From the NCBI RefSeq assembly GCF_002940065.1, contig NZ_MDEJ01000024.1, positions 1 to 40,736 of the forward strand: a DNA stretch of 40,736 nt. Reading direction: 5' to 3'. The notes below the pieces were generated by a model. The model did no database searches and had not been told where the DNA came from. It saw nothing but the letters and a program-made list of their open reading frames with translations. This stretch comes from Xanthomonas populi. Its GTDB lineage: Bacteria; Pseudomonadota; Gammaproteobacteria; Xanthomonadales; Xanthomonadaceae. Below are positions 29,296 to 37,665 of this stretch, in pieces (positions within the stretch are counted from its first letter, which is position 1; the number at the start of each line of letters is the position of its first letter). The position numbers and the translations under genes are program-made.

Positions 29296-31148
29296 GCGCA
29301 AGGCGCCAAGCTGATTTCGATGGAAAGGCGTTTGCTGCCCAACTGAGCACAGCGCCCGGCGTCTACCGCATGTATGCGGGCGACGATACGCTTCTGTACG
29401 TCGGCAAGGCCGGAGCGTTGCGCAAGCGCGTGGGCAGCTATTTCAACGGCACGCCGAAGAATGCGCGGCTGACCTCGATGCTGTCGCAGGTCGCGCGCAT
29501 GGACGTCACCGTGACCCGCAGCGAAGCCGAAGCGCTGCTGCTGGAAAACCAGCTGATCAAGTCGCTGTCGCCGCGCTACAACGTGTCGCTGCGCGACGAC
29601 AAGAGTTACCCGTACGTGCTGTTGACGCGCGAAGACTGGCCGCGCATCGCGCTGCACCGTGGCCCGCGCGCGGTGCAGGGGCGCTATTTCGGCCCGTATA
29701 CCGGCGTGACCGGCGTGCGCGAAACGCTGAGCCTGATGCACAAGCTCTTCAAGCTGCGCAGTTGCGAAGACAGCGTGTTTCGCAATCGCTCGCGGCCGTG
29801 TCTGCAGTATCAGATCGGCCGCTGCAGCGCGCCGTGCGTGGATCTGGTCGCAGCGCCCGACTACGCCGAGTCGGTACGCCGCGCCACGATGTTTCTCGAA
29901 GGCAAGAGCGACCAGCTTGGCGAAGAGATCATGCAGTCGATGCAGCAGGCCAGCGAGGCACTGGAGTTCGAGCGTGCCGCACGTCTGCGCGATCTGCTGT
30001 CTTCCCTGCGCAGCATGCAGAACCGCCAGTACGTGGATGGCCGCGCCGCCGACCTGGATGTACTGGCGTGTGCCACGCAAGCCAGTCAAGCCTGTGTGCT
30101 GCTGCTGAGTTTTCGCGACGGCCGCAATCTGGGCACGCGCTCGTTCTTTCCCAAGACCAATGGCGAAGACAGCGCCGACGAAATCCTGGGCGCGTTCGTA
30201 TCGCAGTACTACGCCGAGCATTCGCCGACGCGCGAGATCCTGCTCGATCGCGAAATCCCTGATTCGGAGTTGATTGAAGCCGCACTCAGCACCGCCGGTG
30301 AGTACAAGGTGAACTTGAAGTGGAATGTGCGCGGCGAGCGTGCCGGCTATCTGCTGCTGGCCACCCGCAACGCGCAGCTGACCCTGGTCACCGAGCTCAC
30401 CAGCCAAAGCGCGCAGCACGCACGCAGCGAAGCGCTGCGTGAAATGCTGGGGCTGGCCGAGCAGGTCAAGCGGGTGGAGTGCTTCGATATCAGTCACACC
30501 ATGGGCGAGGCGACGGTGGCCTCGTGCGTGGTGTTCGATGCCAGCGGGCCGGTGCGTGGGCAGTACCGGCGCTTCAATATTTCCGGGATCACGCCGGGCG
30601 ACGACTACGCCGCAATGCGGCAGGCCATCGAACGGCGCTTTCGACGCGCAGTGGAAGAGAACGGTGTGCTGCCGGATGTGTTGCTGATTGACGGCGGCGC
30701 CGGCCAGCTGGCGCAGGCACAGGGCGCGCTCGCCGATCTGGGCATCGAGAACGTGCTGCTGGTTGGCGTGGCCAAGGGCGAGGAGCGCAGGGCAGGGCAT
30801 GAAGCGTTGATCATGGCCGACGGCCGCGAATTGCGACCGGGCGCTGCATCGCCGGCGCTACAGTTCATCCAGCAGGTGCGTGACGAAGCGCACCGCTTTG
30901 CGATCACAGGTCACCGTGGTCGCCGTCAGAAGACGCGCATTACCAGCAAGCTCGAGGATATCCCAGGCATCGGCCCGCGCCGTCGCGCCAGCCTGCTCAA
31001 GCATTTCGGCGGTCTGGTCGGGCTCAAGGCCGCCGGCGAGGCCGAGATTGCGCGCGTGGATGGGGTTAATGCCGCACTCGCCGCGCGAATCTACGCTAAC
31101 CTGCATGGGCTGGCGCTCCCCGATGCGGCAGGCGAGTCGAGTCCGTAA
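29292..31148 (+). CDS. uvrC: Excinuclease ABC subunit C
   Basis: Makes both incisions in nucleotide-excision repair with UvrAB. 618 residues: N-terminal GIY-YIG nuclease (PGVYRMYAGDDTLLYVGKAG, about 22-41), a cysteine cluster (CLQYQIGRCSAPC), the UVR domain near 200-240, an RNase H-like nuclease (CFDISHTMGEATVAS and LLIDGGAGQL), and C-terminal helix-hairpin-helix motifs (IPGIGPRRRASLLKHFGG). The ATG overlaps the preceding TGA, and its TAA shares a base with the pgsA start (TAATG). uvrC-pgsA is a common pair in proteobacteria. Confidence 0.97.
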   Translation: MSARRQADFDGKAFAAQLSTAPGVYRMYAGDDTLLYVGKAGALRKRVGSYFNGTPKNARLTSMLSQVARMDVTVTRSEAEALLLENQLIKSLSPRYNVSLRDDKSYPYVLLTREDWPRIALHRGPRAVQGRYFGPYTGVTGVRETLSLMHKLFKLRSCEDSVFRNRSRPCLQYQIGRCSAPCVDLVAAPDYAESVRRATMFLEGKSDQLGEEIMQSMQQASEALEFERAARLRDLLSSLRSMQNRQYVDGRAADLDVLACATQASQACVLLLSFRDGRNLGTRSFFPKTNGEDSADEILGAFVSQYYAEHSPTREILLDREIPDSELIEAALSTAGEYKVNLKWNVRGERAGYLLLATRNAQLTLVTELTSQSAQHARSEALREMLGLAEQVKRVECFDISHTMGEATVASCVVFDASGPVRGQYRRFNISGITPGDDYAAMRQAIERRFRRAVEENGVLPDVLLIDGGAGQLAQAQGALADLGIENVLLVGVAKGEERRAGHEALIMADGRELRPGAASPALQFIQQVRDEAHRFAITGHRGRRQKTRITSKLEDIPGIGPRRRASLLKHFGGLVGLKAAGEAEIARVDGVNAALAARIYANLHGLALPDAAGESSP

Positions 31149-31825
31149 TGAAGTTGACCATCCCCACGTGGCTGACATTGCTGAGGATCCTGATGATCCC
31201 GGTGTTGGTTGTGGTGTTCTACCTGCCTTATACGTGGACCAATTTTGCGTCCGCTGGCGTGTTCGGGCTAGCTGCCATTACCGACTGGCTGGATGGTTGG
31301 GTCGCACGGCGTTATCACCAATACTCCGCATTCGGCGCATTCCTCGACCCGGTGGCTGACAAGCTGATGGTTGCAGTGGCGTTGTTTCTGATTGTGCAAG
31401 GCCACCCGACACCGTGGATGGCGTTCTGGGCAGCGGTGATCGTGGGCCGCGAAATTGCGGTTTCCGCACTGCGTGAATGGATGGCAGAGATCGGCCAGCG
31501 CGCCAAGGTGCGCGTGGCGGTGATCGGCAAGGTCAAGACCACCGCACAGATGGTCGCGCTGCTGTGCCTGCTGTATTCGGTCACGCCAGGGCAGATGCCT
31601 ACGCATGAAATCTGGTTCGGTAATCTGATTTTCCGCGCCGGTTACTGGACGCTGGCGATCGCCGCGTTGCTGACGCTGTGGTCCGGGTTTCAGTACCTGC
31701 AGGCCGCATGGCCGAGCCTGCGCGCCGATGAAAAAGCCGCAATTACCAGCAAGCCAAAAAAGTCGAAAGCAATAGTTGACAGCCCGGCTGTTCGCTGTAG
31801 AATTTCGCCTCCCAAGCGGGAATAG
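31148..31825 (+). CDS. pgsA: CDP-diacylglycerol-glycerol-3-phosphate 3-phosphatidyltransferase
   Basis: Makes phosphatidylglycerophosphate, the committed step toward phosphatidylglycerol and cardiolipin, in the inner membrane. The CDP-alcohol phosphatidyltransferase motif is intact (DWLDGWVARR then GAFLDPVADK), with several hydrophobic helices. 225 residues; the polar tail after YLQAAWPSL (about 30 residues) is unlike the membrane core and is encoded by the promoter and start of the downstream tRNA gene. The TAG stop (31823-31825) is positions 8-10 of tRNA-Gly, an unusual overlap of 10 bases. Confidence 0.95.
   Translation: MKLTIPTWLTLLRILMIPVLVVVFYLPYTWTNFASAGVFGLAAITDWLDGWVARRYHQYSAFGAFLDPVADKLMVAVALFLIVQGHPTPWMAFWAAVIVGREIAVSALREWMAEIGQRAKVRVAVIGKVKTTAQMVALLCLLYSVTPGQMPTHEIWFGNLIFRAGYWTLAIAALLTLWSGFQYLQAAWPSLRADEKAAITSKPKKSKAIVDSPAVRCRISPPKRE
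31776..31803 (+). promoter_or_regulatory. Sigma-70 promoter of tRNA-Gly
   Basis: A consensus TTGACA (31776-31781), a 16-base spacer and TAGAAT (31798-31803) lie 12 bases before the tRNA, entirely inside the pgsA 3' coding region. This gives the tRNA its own strong transcription in addition to read-through from uvrC-pgsA. Confidence 0.8.
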
Positions 31826-31891
31826 CTCAGTTGGTAGAGCGCAACCTTGCCAAGGTTGAGGTCGCGAGTTCGAGTGTCGTTTCCCGCTCCA
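31816..31891 (+). tRNA. tRNA-Gly (anticodon GCC), with G53/G61 mismatch
   Basis: A 76-base cloverleaf with encoded CCA: acceptor GCGGGAA/TTCCCGC, D stem GCTC/GAGC, anticodon stem CAACC/GGTTG around TTGCCAA (GCC, glycine), T loop TTCGAGT. Every element is canonical except position 61 (31876), which is G where C is expected; G53-C61 closes the T loop in essentially all tRNAs and is here G-G. Expression is possible, but folding and function may be impaired. A rho-independent terminator follows 40 bases later. Confidence 0.93.
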
Positions 31892-31933
31892 AATATCGAT
31901 CTACAGACTTCCACTGGCATCTGTAGGTCGTTG

Positions 31934-31958
31934 AAAAGAGGAGCTTCGGCTCCTTTTT
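31934..31958 (+). terminator. Rho-independent terminator of the tRNA-Gly unit
   Basis: GGAGC (31940-31944), TTCG loop and GCTCC (31949-31953) followed by TTTTT (31954-31958), with a matching A-run upstream. This is a textbook terminator with a UUCG tetraloop; it closes the uvrC-pgsA-tRNA transcription unit. Confidence 0.9.
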
Positions 31959-32093
31959 CATTCCAGCAAAAACCACGGACATCCACCGACAGCCAGTGTT
32001 TTTGAGGCCAAAATTCAGGCCAAAGAATGCGGGTGGTGCCGGTTCGGGGTTTTTTGCCGGGGTTGGATCGGGATGATCCAGCGGCATCTAGCC

Positions 32094-32690
32094 TAAGAAC
32101 CTATCCGTCAGTTATGTAACCCAGCAGACCGACGCCGCTCAAGAAGCGGTATCGTAGAGCGAGATTGAGCCAACGCGTTGAGTCTTGGCAAGTAACGGAT
32201 GCTTTCTGGGCGCGGGTGGAGCCGCTGATACCTGCACGGGCGGTAGCGGCGAAGAAGATCTATCTGCGCAAGCCTGGTGGTGCCGGTCGCCCGCCGCTGC
32301 CGGCGCGACAGGTATTGGCAGCGAGTGCGTCTGTGTTGCGGACCGGCATCCAGTGGAAAGCGCTACCCAAGCAGCGCTTTGGTAGTGCCAGCCCCATCCA
32401 CAAACGCTTTCTTGAAAGGAGCAAACGCCGCCTGTTAGTGGGGACGGGCGTGGCGTCCCGTCGTGGATCGTCGTGACCGGGGCCAACGTGCACGGCAGCA
32501 AAGCGCTGGAGTCGGTACTGGATTCCATCGTGGTCAAGCGTTCAGAGACCATGCTATCGGCGCAGCAAGCATCTGTGCGCCGATGCAGGCTATCGTGGCG
32601 CGCCCTGCCTGCGCGCCATCGACAAGGCACGGCTACATCCCGCACCTCGTGGATCGCCGCACGGAGGCCGATCTCAAACGGCGCTCTTCA
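32094..32690 (+). mobile_element. Remnant of an IS5-family element with broken transposase
   Basis: The plus-strand frame from 32165 matches the N-terminus of an IS5-family DDE transposase (SWQVTDAFWARVEPLIPAR and VLRTGIQWKALPKQRFGSAS). At about 32418, after HKRFLE, the coding jumps: roughly 60 residues that should hold the first catalytic Asp are missing. Homology then resumes in another frame with VVTGANVHGSKALESVLDS. More shifts follow and the C-terminus is absent where the next IS begins at 32691. The left limit near 32094 is approximate, since no clear terminal repeat is seen. It is not mobile. Confidence 0.75.
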
Positions 32691-32706
32691 GAGTCGCTAA
32701 CAACAC

Positions 32707-33588
32707 CTAGCAAGAAGCCGTAAGCCGATGATGGAGCATGCAAGCCAGAGCAACGCCAAGTGGAGATTGATGCGGCGTTTCAAGGCGGATACGCAGTTTG
32801 CCCATGCTTTCGAACCAGGCATGCATACGCTCGACGACCCAGCGATGACGGCCCAGACGAGCATTGCGGTCGATGCCCTTGCGTGCAATCGGCGCAATGA
32901 TGCCGCGCTGCTTGCGGAAGGTGCGACAACGTTCGATATCGTCGGCGTTGCCGGCATGCAGTTTGTCTGGCCAACGTCGCGGGCGTCCTGGTTTTCCGGT
33001 GATGGGAGGCAAGGCCTCAAGCAACGCCTCAAACACAACCGAGTCACCGGTGACGCACACCACCAAGGGCACGCGGTTGCGAGCAAGGATCAGATGCCGT
33101 TTACTGCCGAGTTTGCCGCGACCGGTCGGGTTTGGCCCGGTGTAGGCGCCCCCGGGGGCAGGCCACACTGGCGGCGTCCAGACTGGCTCGGCTCAGATCC
33201 AGCGTCTGGGCGCGACCTAGGGATTCTCTGATTAACCACTTGCGCGAAGCTTAACTTATTGATTTGGAATGAGCCGCATGGCGGCGATACATGGGTTAAT
33301 CAGACCTTCCCTAGCTCGGCCAGCAACACCTGATGCAGACGATGCCGCACACCGGCGGCTTGCCGATCACGCAACCGGCGCCAGCAGGTCATGCCGCTGC
33401 CATCGCCAGCTTCCACAGGCAGCTCTTCCTTCCCACGGTATGCCCGTGCGCAAGACACAGACGATGCCATTGAGGGCCTGCTGATCACTGAGACAAGATC
33501 GCCAACCTTTAGCATAAGGCTTGACTTGCGGACTCAGTGGTTGGATGCGCTTCCACAGCGCAATAGGGATCTCTTTGTTCCGTGCCAT
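32707..33588 (-). pseudogene. IS5-family transposase, frameshifted and interrupted
   Basis: DDE transposase remains. Reading begins at ATG 33588 (MARNKEIPIALWKRIQPL), shifts frame near 33425 (GIPWE to ELPVEAGDGSG), runs to LHQVLLAELG, is broken at 33221-33310 by a miniature element, then shifts again near 33165 to AYTGPNPTGRGKLGSKRH and continues through the catalytic core to LHHRLTASC with a stop at 32707. The C-terminal RRWVVERMHAWFE-like stretch (HRWVVERMHAWF) carries the third DDE residue. No active enzyme can be made. Confidence 0.85.
33217..33314. mobile_element. 90-bp IS5-type miniature inverted-repeat element with CTAG duplication
   Basis: The element spans 33221-33310 and is flanked by CTAG at 33217-33220 and 33311-33314, a fit to the YTAR target duplication of the IS5 group. 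Its ends are GGATTCTCTGATTAACC and, from the other side, GGAAGGTCTGATTAACC (14 of 17 identical), similar to IS5 ends. It is too short to encode a protein and is richer in AT than its surroundings. Removing it with one CTAG restores the flanking transposase reading through LAELGRAQTLDLSRAS. Confidence 0.85.
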
Positions 33589-33741
33589 GGCACCATTTTT
33601 ACAACCTCGAGATAGCATTCAAGAGGTTTTGTTAGCCGCTCTTAGGCATGCAGCCGGGCTTTTCACGTTCGATCGCTGCCTGTTGCGCTTGGCTGGTGTC
33701 CAGGCTACATGTTTACGCAGCAGCGTGCCTCGGCGCATTCC

Positions 33742-33759
33742 TGCGCCTGCTCAGGCGCA
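33742..33759. terminator. Palindrome after the DUF3108 gene
   Basis: TGCGCCTG (33742-33749), CT, CAGGCGCA (33752-33759): a perfect 8-bp stem 6 bases beyond the stop of the minus-strand DUF3108 gene. No U-tract follows, so it is a likely but unproven transcript end. The stretch 33642-33741 otherwise shows nothing recognisable. Confidence 0.45.
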
Positions 33760-33765
33760 CATCGC

Positions 33766-34449
33766 TCAGCGCAACGCCTTGATTGTCAGATCTAGCGCGT
33801 CCTGGCCTTTTTCCTTCTGCAGCAAGCGCGCCGGCACCGGCAGATCCTTGACCACCCAGGCGATCAGTTCCTTATCGCCGTCCACGCGCGACACCTTGGT
33901 CGCCTGTTCCTGCTTGCCGTTGACGGTGATGGTTTCCTTGCCGATCACTTTGTAGCTCATCGGCTTGATGCGGCCTTCGTCGACCATGCGGTAGTTCAGC
34001 GGCTTACCGGCGGCCAAGTCGCGGGTGATCGCCAGGTTGATCAGCAGCGCATCCATATCGCCGGGCTGCAACTTCACCGGGCCGCGGCGGTCCGGCTTGA
34101 TGTCGCCGCCCCAGGTGGCCTGACTGGTCTTCCAGTCGTAATTGGCAGTGACGTTGCGGCGTTTGACCATCATCGACGAGGTGTCGTTGCTGCTGACCGG
34201 GCGCAGTTGACCGTTGCTCTCTTCGAACACGGTGCTCTGGGTCAGATTGGCCAACTGGTTCTGGATGGTGAGCGTGTAGCGCCACTGATTGGCGCCGGCT
34301 GCGGCCAGGGTCATGGTGCCGTTGGCCTGCATGCCCATGTAGTTTGCCGAATAATCGGCCTGGAACGGCTGCACGGCAAACGCCGGCAGGCTCGCCAGAC
34401 TCAGCGCAGCGGCAGCGATCAGCGAATAGGTGCGGGAAGCGTTCTTCAT
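33766..34449 (-). CDS. DUF3108 domain protein, exported
   Basis: 227 residues beginning with a signal peptide (KNASRTYSLIAAAALSLASL, cleavage after AFA near residue 25). The mature part is a DUF3108 domain: FQADYSANYMGMQANGTM, QNQLANLTQSTVFEESNG, a central RRNVTANYDW segment and a C-terminal ELIAWVVKDLPVPARLLQ, the periodic beta-strands expected of this periplasmic family. It starts 3 bases after the stop of a second DUF3108 gene, with AAGGA before the ATG, so the two are one operon. The function is unknown; the family is envelope-associated. Confidence 0.85.
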   Translation of the reverse strand: MKNASRTYSLIAAAALSLASLPAFAVQPFQADYSANYMGMQANGTMTLAAAGANQWRYTLTIQNQLANLTQSTVFEESNGQLRPVSSNDTSSMMVKRRNVTANYDWKTSQATWGGDIKPDRRGPVKLQPGDMDALLINLAITRDLAAGKPLNYRMVDEGRIKPMSYKVIGKETITVNGKQEQATKVSRVDGDKELIAWVVKDLPVPARLLQKEKGQDALDLTIKALR

Positions 34450-34452
34450 CGG

Positions 34453-35280
34453 TCAGAATCCTTGATATTCGACCAGGCGCAGATCGACCTGATCCTCACC
34501 TTTGTCACGTTGCAAGATGCGCACCGGAGTGGGAACTCCGTTGGCGATCCAGAGGATGGTTTGGCTGTCGCCGCTGTTGACGCGGTAAACGCGCAACGCG
34601 TCGTAGCTCAGATCGCCGACCTGCACCACTTCGGTGGCATCGGCGACCTTGTAATCGTATTTGCGCACCCGGCCGACATCGACGTAGCGATAGCTCAGGC
34701 TGCGTCCGGGTTGCGCGTCGCGCATCAGCGACAGGTTCAACGACAGCGCGCTCTGGTCGCCATGCTGCAGCGGAATCGGCTGCTGGCGTTCCTTCTTCAA
34801 GTCGCCGTCCCACTGCGCACTACCTGCCTGCCAGTTGTAGACGCCGCTGACCTTCTTGCCGAAGAACATCGCCTTGCGCACCGTGCTCTGGCTCAGCGGC
34901 ACATAGGTGTCGCCATCGACGCGGAACACGGTGCTCTGTTCCAGATTCAAACCCAGGATGCTGACAAAGCCCTTGCGTCCGCGCACCGACATGTCGATGC
35001 GCCACTGGCTGCCTTCGCCATGGCTAACCTGCATGGTTGCATCGCCGGCTTCCTTGCCGTGGTAGAACGCCTGATAGGTCGCCACGAACGGTGCCAGCGT
35101 CGGCGGCGTCCAGCTGCTGGCGGGCAGGACAGCTGCCGATGCCGGCGCAGCCGGCGGCGGCGCAACTGGCGCAGGAGTAACTGGCTCAGACAGGGCCGGG
35201 GCCTGTTGTGCACGGCAGGTACCGGCTTGGGCGAGCAGGGCAGTGGTCAACAGCGCGGTGGCGATCGGGATGACGTTCAT
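34453..35280 (-). CDS. DUF3108 domain protein with proline/alanine-rich linker
   Basis: 275 residues from ATG 35280 (MNVIPIATALLTTALLAQAG), a signal peptide that the alternative upstream ATG 35346 would bury. After the signal comes a Pro/Ala-rich linker (TPAPVAPPPAAPAS), then a DUF3108 domain with FVATYQAFYHGKEAGDATM, LNLEQSTVFRVDGDTY, KKVSGVYNWQ and TILWIANGVPTPVRILQRD. It parallels the neighbour domain for domain, suggesting tandem duplication. It lies 66 bases after purN on the same strand. The role is unknown; periplasmic location is inferred from the signal. Confidence 0.85.
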   Translation of the reverse strand: MNVIPIATALLTTALLAQAGTCRAQQAPALSEPVTPAPVAPPPAAPASAAVLPASSWTPPTLAPFVATYQAFYHGKEAGDATMQVSHGEGSQWRIDMSVRGRKGFVSILGLNLEQSTVFRVDGDTYVPLSQSTVRKAMFFGKKVSGVYNWQAGSAQWDGDLKKERQQPIPLQHGDQSALSLNLSLMRDAQPGRSLSYRYVDVGRVRKYDYKVADATEVVQVGDLSYDALRVYRVNSGDSQTILWIANGVPTPVRILQRDKGEDQVDLRLVEYQGF

Positions 35281-35346
35281 GCGCTGAGAGCGAGGCACGG
35301 GGGCTGCAAGGATGTCCGAAGCAGGATGAGAGAGATGTCTCCGCAT

Positions 35347-36000
35347 TCAGCGGAGTGCGGTGTCAGCGGACTCTAGTCGCAGTGGCGTAAACAGGCACTG
35401 ACCGTCGATCTGGACGCTGTCGCCCTGCACATCCACGCGCCCGCTTGTCAGCAGATCCAGCGCTGCCAGCAACAGCGGATGCTCGCGGGCCAGCACGCGG
35501 GCGGCCAGCTGCTCGGCCGTGTCGTCGGGCAGCACCGGCACGCGCGCCTGGGCAATGACCGTGCCGGCATCCAGCTCCGGCACGACCAGATGCACGCTGG
35601 CGCCATGCTCGGCATCGCCGGCTTCCAGTGCGCGCGCGTGGGTGTGCAGGCCGCGGTACTTGGGCAGCAGCGAGGGGTGGATATTGAGCATGCGCCCGGC
35701 AAAGCGACGCACCAGCGGCTCGCCGAGGATGCGCATGTAACCGGCGCAGACCACCCAGTCCGGCTGCGCGGCGGTGATCGCATCGCCCAGCGCGGTGTCG
35801 AAGGCTGCGCGGTCGGCGAAGTCGCGTGGGCTGGCGCTCCAGCGGCGTCCTTCGTCCACCTTCTGCAAGACCGGCGCTTGCGGACGATCGGAAAACACGC
35901 CGACGACCTCGGCCCGCAGCCGACCGCTGCCGATCGCATCGAGAATGCCCTGCAGATTGCTGCCGCGGCCGGAGGCCAGAACCGCCAGGCGCAGACTCAT
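35347..36000 (-). CDS. purN: Phosphoribosylglycinamide formyltransferase
   Basis: Transfers a formyl group from 10-formyl-THF to GAR, step 3 of de novo purine synthesis. 217 residues: the N-terminal LASGRGSNLQ phosphate loop, NIHPSLLPKYRGLHTH with the catalytic Asn and His, and VPELDAGTVIAQ with the catalytic Asp. ATG 36000 gives the usual length. purM lies one small gene upstream, the common purM-purN pairing with an insertion. Confidence 0.96.
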   Translation of the reverse strand: MSLRLAVLASGRGSNLQGILDAIGSGRLRAEVVGVFSDRPQAPVLQKVDEGRRWSASPRDFADRAAFDTALGDAITAAQPDWVVCAGYMRILGEPLVRRFAGRMLNIHPSLLPKYRGLHTHARALEAGDAEHGASVHLVVPELDAGTVIAQARVPVLPDDTAEQLAARVLAREHPLLLAALDLLTSGRVDVQGDSVQIDGQCLFTPLRLESADTALR

Positions 36001-36036
36001 TCGGTCTGATTCGCTGATGTCATCGCACGATGCGCG

Positions 36037-36495
36037 TCACGCTGCCGCAGTGGCAGGCGCAAACGCCGCCTTGACCTGCGGACGCAGCAGCACCACCAGC
36101 GTAAACATACCGACGATGGTGCCGAACGGCATGAAGGAGCAGGAGAGGCCGGCCACGATCAGGCACAGCAGATGCCGTTTGCGTTGAGCAATGCAGCGAC
36201 CGGCGTAGGCCATGAAACCTGCCAGCGTCAGGCCGCAGACAATGAACACACTTGCGAACACCACGAAGAACCAGCCGAACAATCGCGGATCCATCGATGT
36301 TGCATCCGCATTGGCATTTGCCATGGGCAGATGCCCGGTGATTATCGCAATGCCCATGAATAGATAGAGCAACGGGAAAAGCGCAAACAAGGCGGTCATG
36401 CCGGCCAACACGTAATGGAAGGCCGACAGCAGCTTGAGCTGCTGCAGGTCTTCAGCGCTGGCCGAGTTGGTCGGCGCAAGTGGGGAAGCGTCCAT
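36037..36495 (-). CDS. Small inner-membrane protein of unknown function
   Basis: 152 residues with four hydrophobic segments: AGMTALFALFPLLYLFMGIAI, LFGWFFVVFASVFIVCGL, a third near LLCLIVAGLSCSFMPFG, and TIVGMFTLVVLL at the end; a polar N-terminus rich in Ser and Ala precedes them. ATG 36495 has AGGAGA 8 bases upstream. It sits between purM and purN, 14 bases after the purM stop, and is probably co-transcribed. I recognise no characterised family; a link with purine synthesis is only positional. Confidence 0.8.
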   Translation of the reverse strand: MDASPLAPTNSASAEDLQQLKLLSAFHYVLAGMTALFALFPLLYLFMGIAIITGHLPMANANADATSMDPRLFGWFFVVFASVFIVCGLTLAGFMAYAGRCIAQRKRHLLCLIVAGLSCSFMPFGTIVGMFTLVVLLRPQVKAAFAPATAAA

Positions 36496-36509
36496 GCAGG
36501 TCTCCTGGA

Positions 36510-37535
36510 TCAACCGATGCGCACGCGCTCATCGCCCTGCGCCGGCACCACTTGGCCAATGCGCCAATGCGACAGCGACTGTGCATCCAGTGCCTGTTCC
36601 AGCGCGGCGGCCTGCGCGGGCGCGGCGACCAGCACGAAGCCAATGCCGCAGTTGAATGTGCGCCACATTTCGGCATCGGCCACCGCGCCTTCGCGCTGCA
36701 ACCAGGCGAACACCGGCGGCAGCGTCCAGGCCTTGGCGTCGATGTCCAGGCCCAGGTCGTCGGGGATCACCCGGATGATGTTTTCGGTCAGCCCGCCGCC
36801 GGTGATGTGCGCCATCGCGTGGATCGTCTCGCCGTGCGATTTGAGCAGTGCCAGGATCGGTTTGACATACAACGCGGTCGGCGCCATCAGTGCATCGATC
36901 AGTTTGACGTCGTCGTCCAGCACCAGCTCGGCCGGCGCGCCGGCACGCGCGTAGATCTTGCGGATCAGCGAATAGCCGTTGGAATGCGGGCCAGACGAGG
37001 CAATGCCGATCAGCACGTCGCCTGCGCGCACCTGCGCGCCATCCAGCAGCTGCGATTTTTCCACCGCGCCGACGGTGAAGCCGGCCAGGTCGTACTCGCC
37101 CGGCGGATACATGTCGGGCATTTCGGCAGTTTCGCCGCCGATCAGGGCGCAACCGGACAGCTCGCAGCCGCGCGCAATGCCGCCTACCACGGCCGCAGCG
37201 GTGCCCACGTCCAGCTTGCCGGTGGCGAAATAATCCAGAAAGAACAGCGGCTCTGCGCCCTGCACCAGCACGTCGTTGACGCACATGCCGACCAGGTCGA
37301 TGCCGATGGTGTCGTGTCGGCCCAACTGCTGCGCGAGCTTGAGCTTGGTGCCCACGCCGTCGGTACCGGACACCAGCACTGGCTCCTTGTACTTGCCCGA
37401 CAGGTCAAACAAGGCGCCAAAACCGCCCAGGCCACCCATCACCTCCGGCCTGAAGCTGCGCTTGACCAGTGGCTTGATGCGTTCGACCAATGCATTGCCG
37501 GCATCGATGTCGACACCTGCCTCACGGTAGGTCAT
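36510..37535 (-). CDS. purM: Phosphoribosylformylglycinamidine cyclo-ligase (AIR synthetase)
   Basis: Closes the imidazole ring in step 5 of purine synthesis. 341 residues from ATG 37535 ([20 protein letters not shown]), the standard start; an extension upstream to about 37643 is open but non-homologous. Motifs: [13 protein letters not shown] (ATP/Mg), [32 protein letters not shown] and [14 protein letters not shown] in the C-terminal domain. It is divergent from the DUF2066 gene, with 130 bases between them. Confidence 0.96.
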   Translation of the reverse strand: MTYREAGVDIDAGNALVERIKPLVKRSFRPEVMGGLGGFGALFDLSGKYKEPVLVSGTDGVGTKLKLAQQLGRHDTIGIDLVGMCVNDVLVQGAEPLFFLDYFATGKLDVGTAAAVVGGIARGCELSGCALIGGETAEMPDMYPPGEYDLAGFTVGAVEKSQLLDGAQVRAGDVLIGIASSGPHSNGYSLIRKIYARAGAPAELVLDDDVKLIDALMAPTALYVKPILALLKSHGETIHAMAHITGGGLTENIIRVIPDDLGLDIDAKAWTLPPVFAWLQREGAVADAEMWRTFNCGIGFVLVAAPAQAAALEQALDAQSLSHWRIGQVVPAQGDERVRIG

Positions 37536-37665
37536 GGGCGAGGGAGTGGAAGGCGTTGGGCTGGTCACGGGCGGGGAGGGCTCAGCTGTAAAGGTGGCGA
37601 TTTTAGCAGCCACGTTGGCGCTGGCGTCCCATTCGGGCAACAATTCACCCGGATACGCTTAAGTC

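Larger units (their letters stand above)
32691..33641 (-). mobile_element. 951-bp IS5-family (IS1031-like) element, disabled
   Basis: Terminal inverted repeats: left 32691-32708 (GAGTCGCTAACAACACCT) and right, on the minus strand, 33641-33624 (GAGCGGCTAACAAAACCT), 15 of 18 identical. Flanking trinucleotides TCA and TTA fit the TNA target of the IS1031 group but do not match each other, so the target duplication has decayed or a rearrangement occurred. It contains one transposase pseudogene on the minus strand, interrupted by a 90-bp miniature element. It is inserted into, or abuts, the older IS remnant on its left. Confidence 0.8.

Noticed and set aside
29247-30800. 517-codon open frame opposite uvrC
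   Set aside because: Shadow frame; uvrC has all expected domains and the antisense product has no recognisable character.
31892-32093. Possible genomic-island attachment site next to tRNA-Gly
   Set aside because: No direct repeat of the tRNA 3' end and no integrase gene was found in the window.
37536-37643. N-terminal extension of purM
   Set aside because: Open but low-complexity (Pro, Ser, Thr) and unlike the family N-terminus; ATG 37535 matches the usual start.
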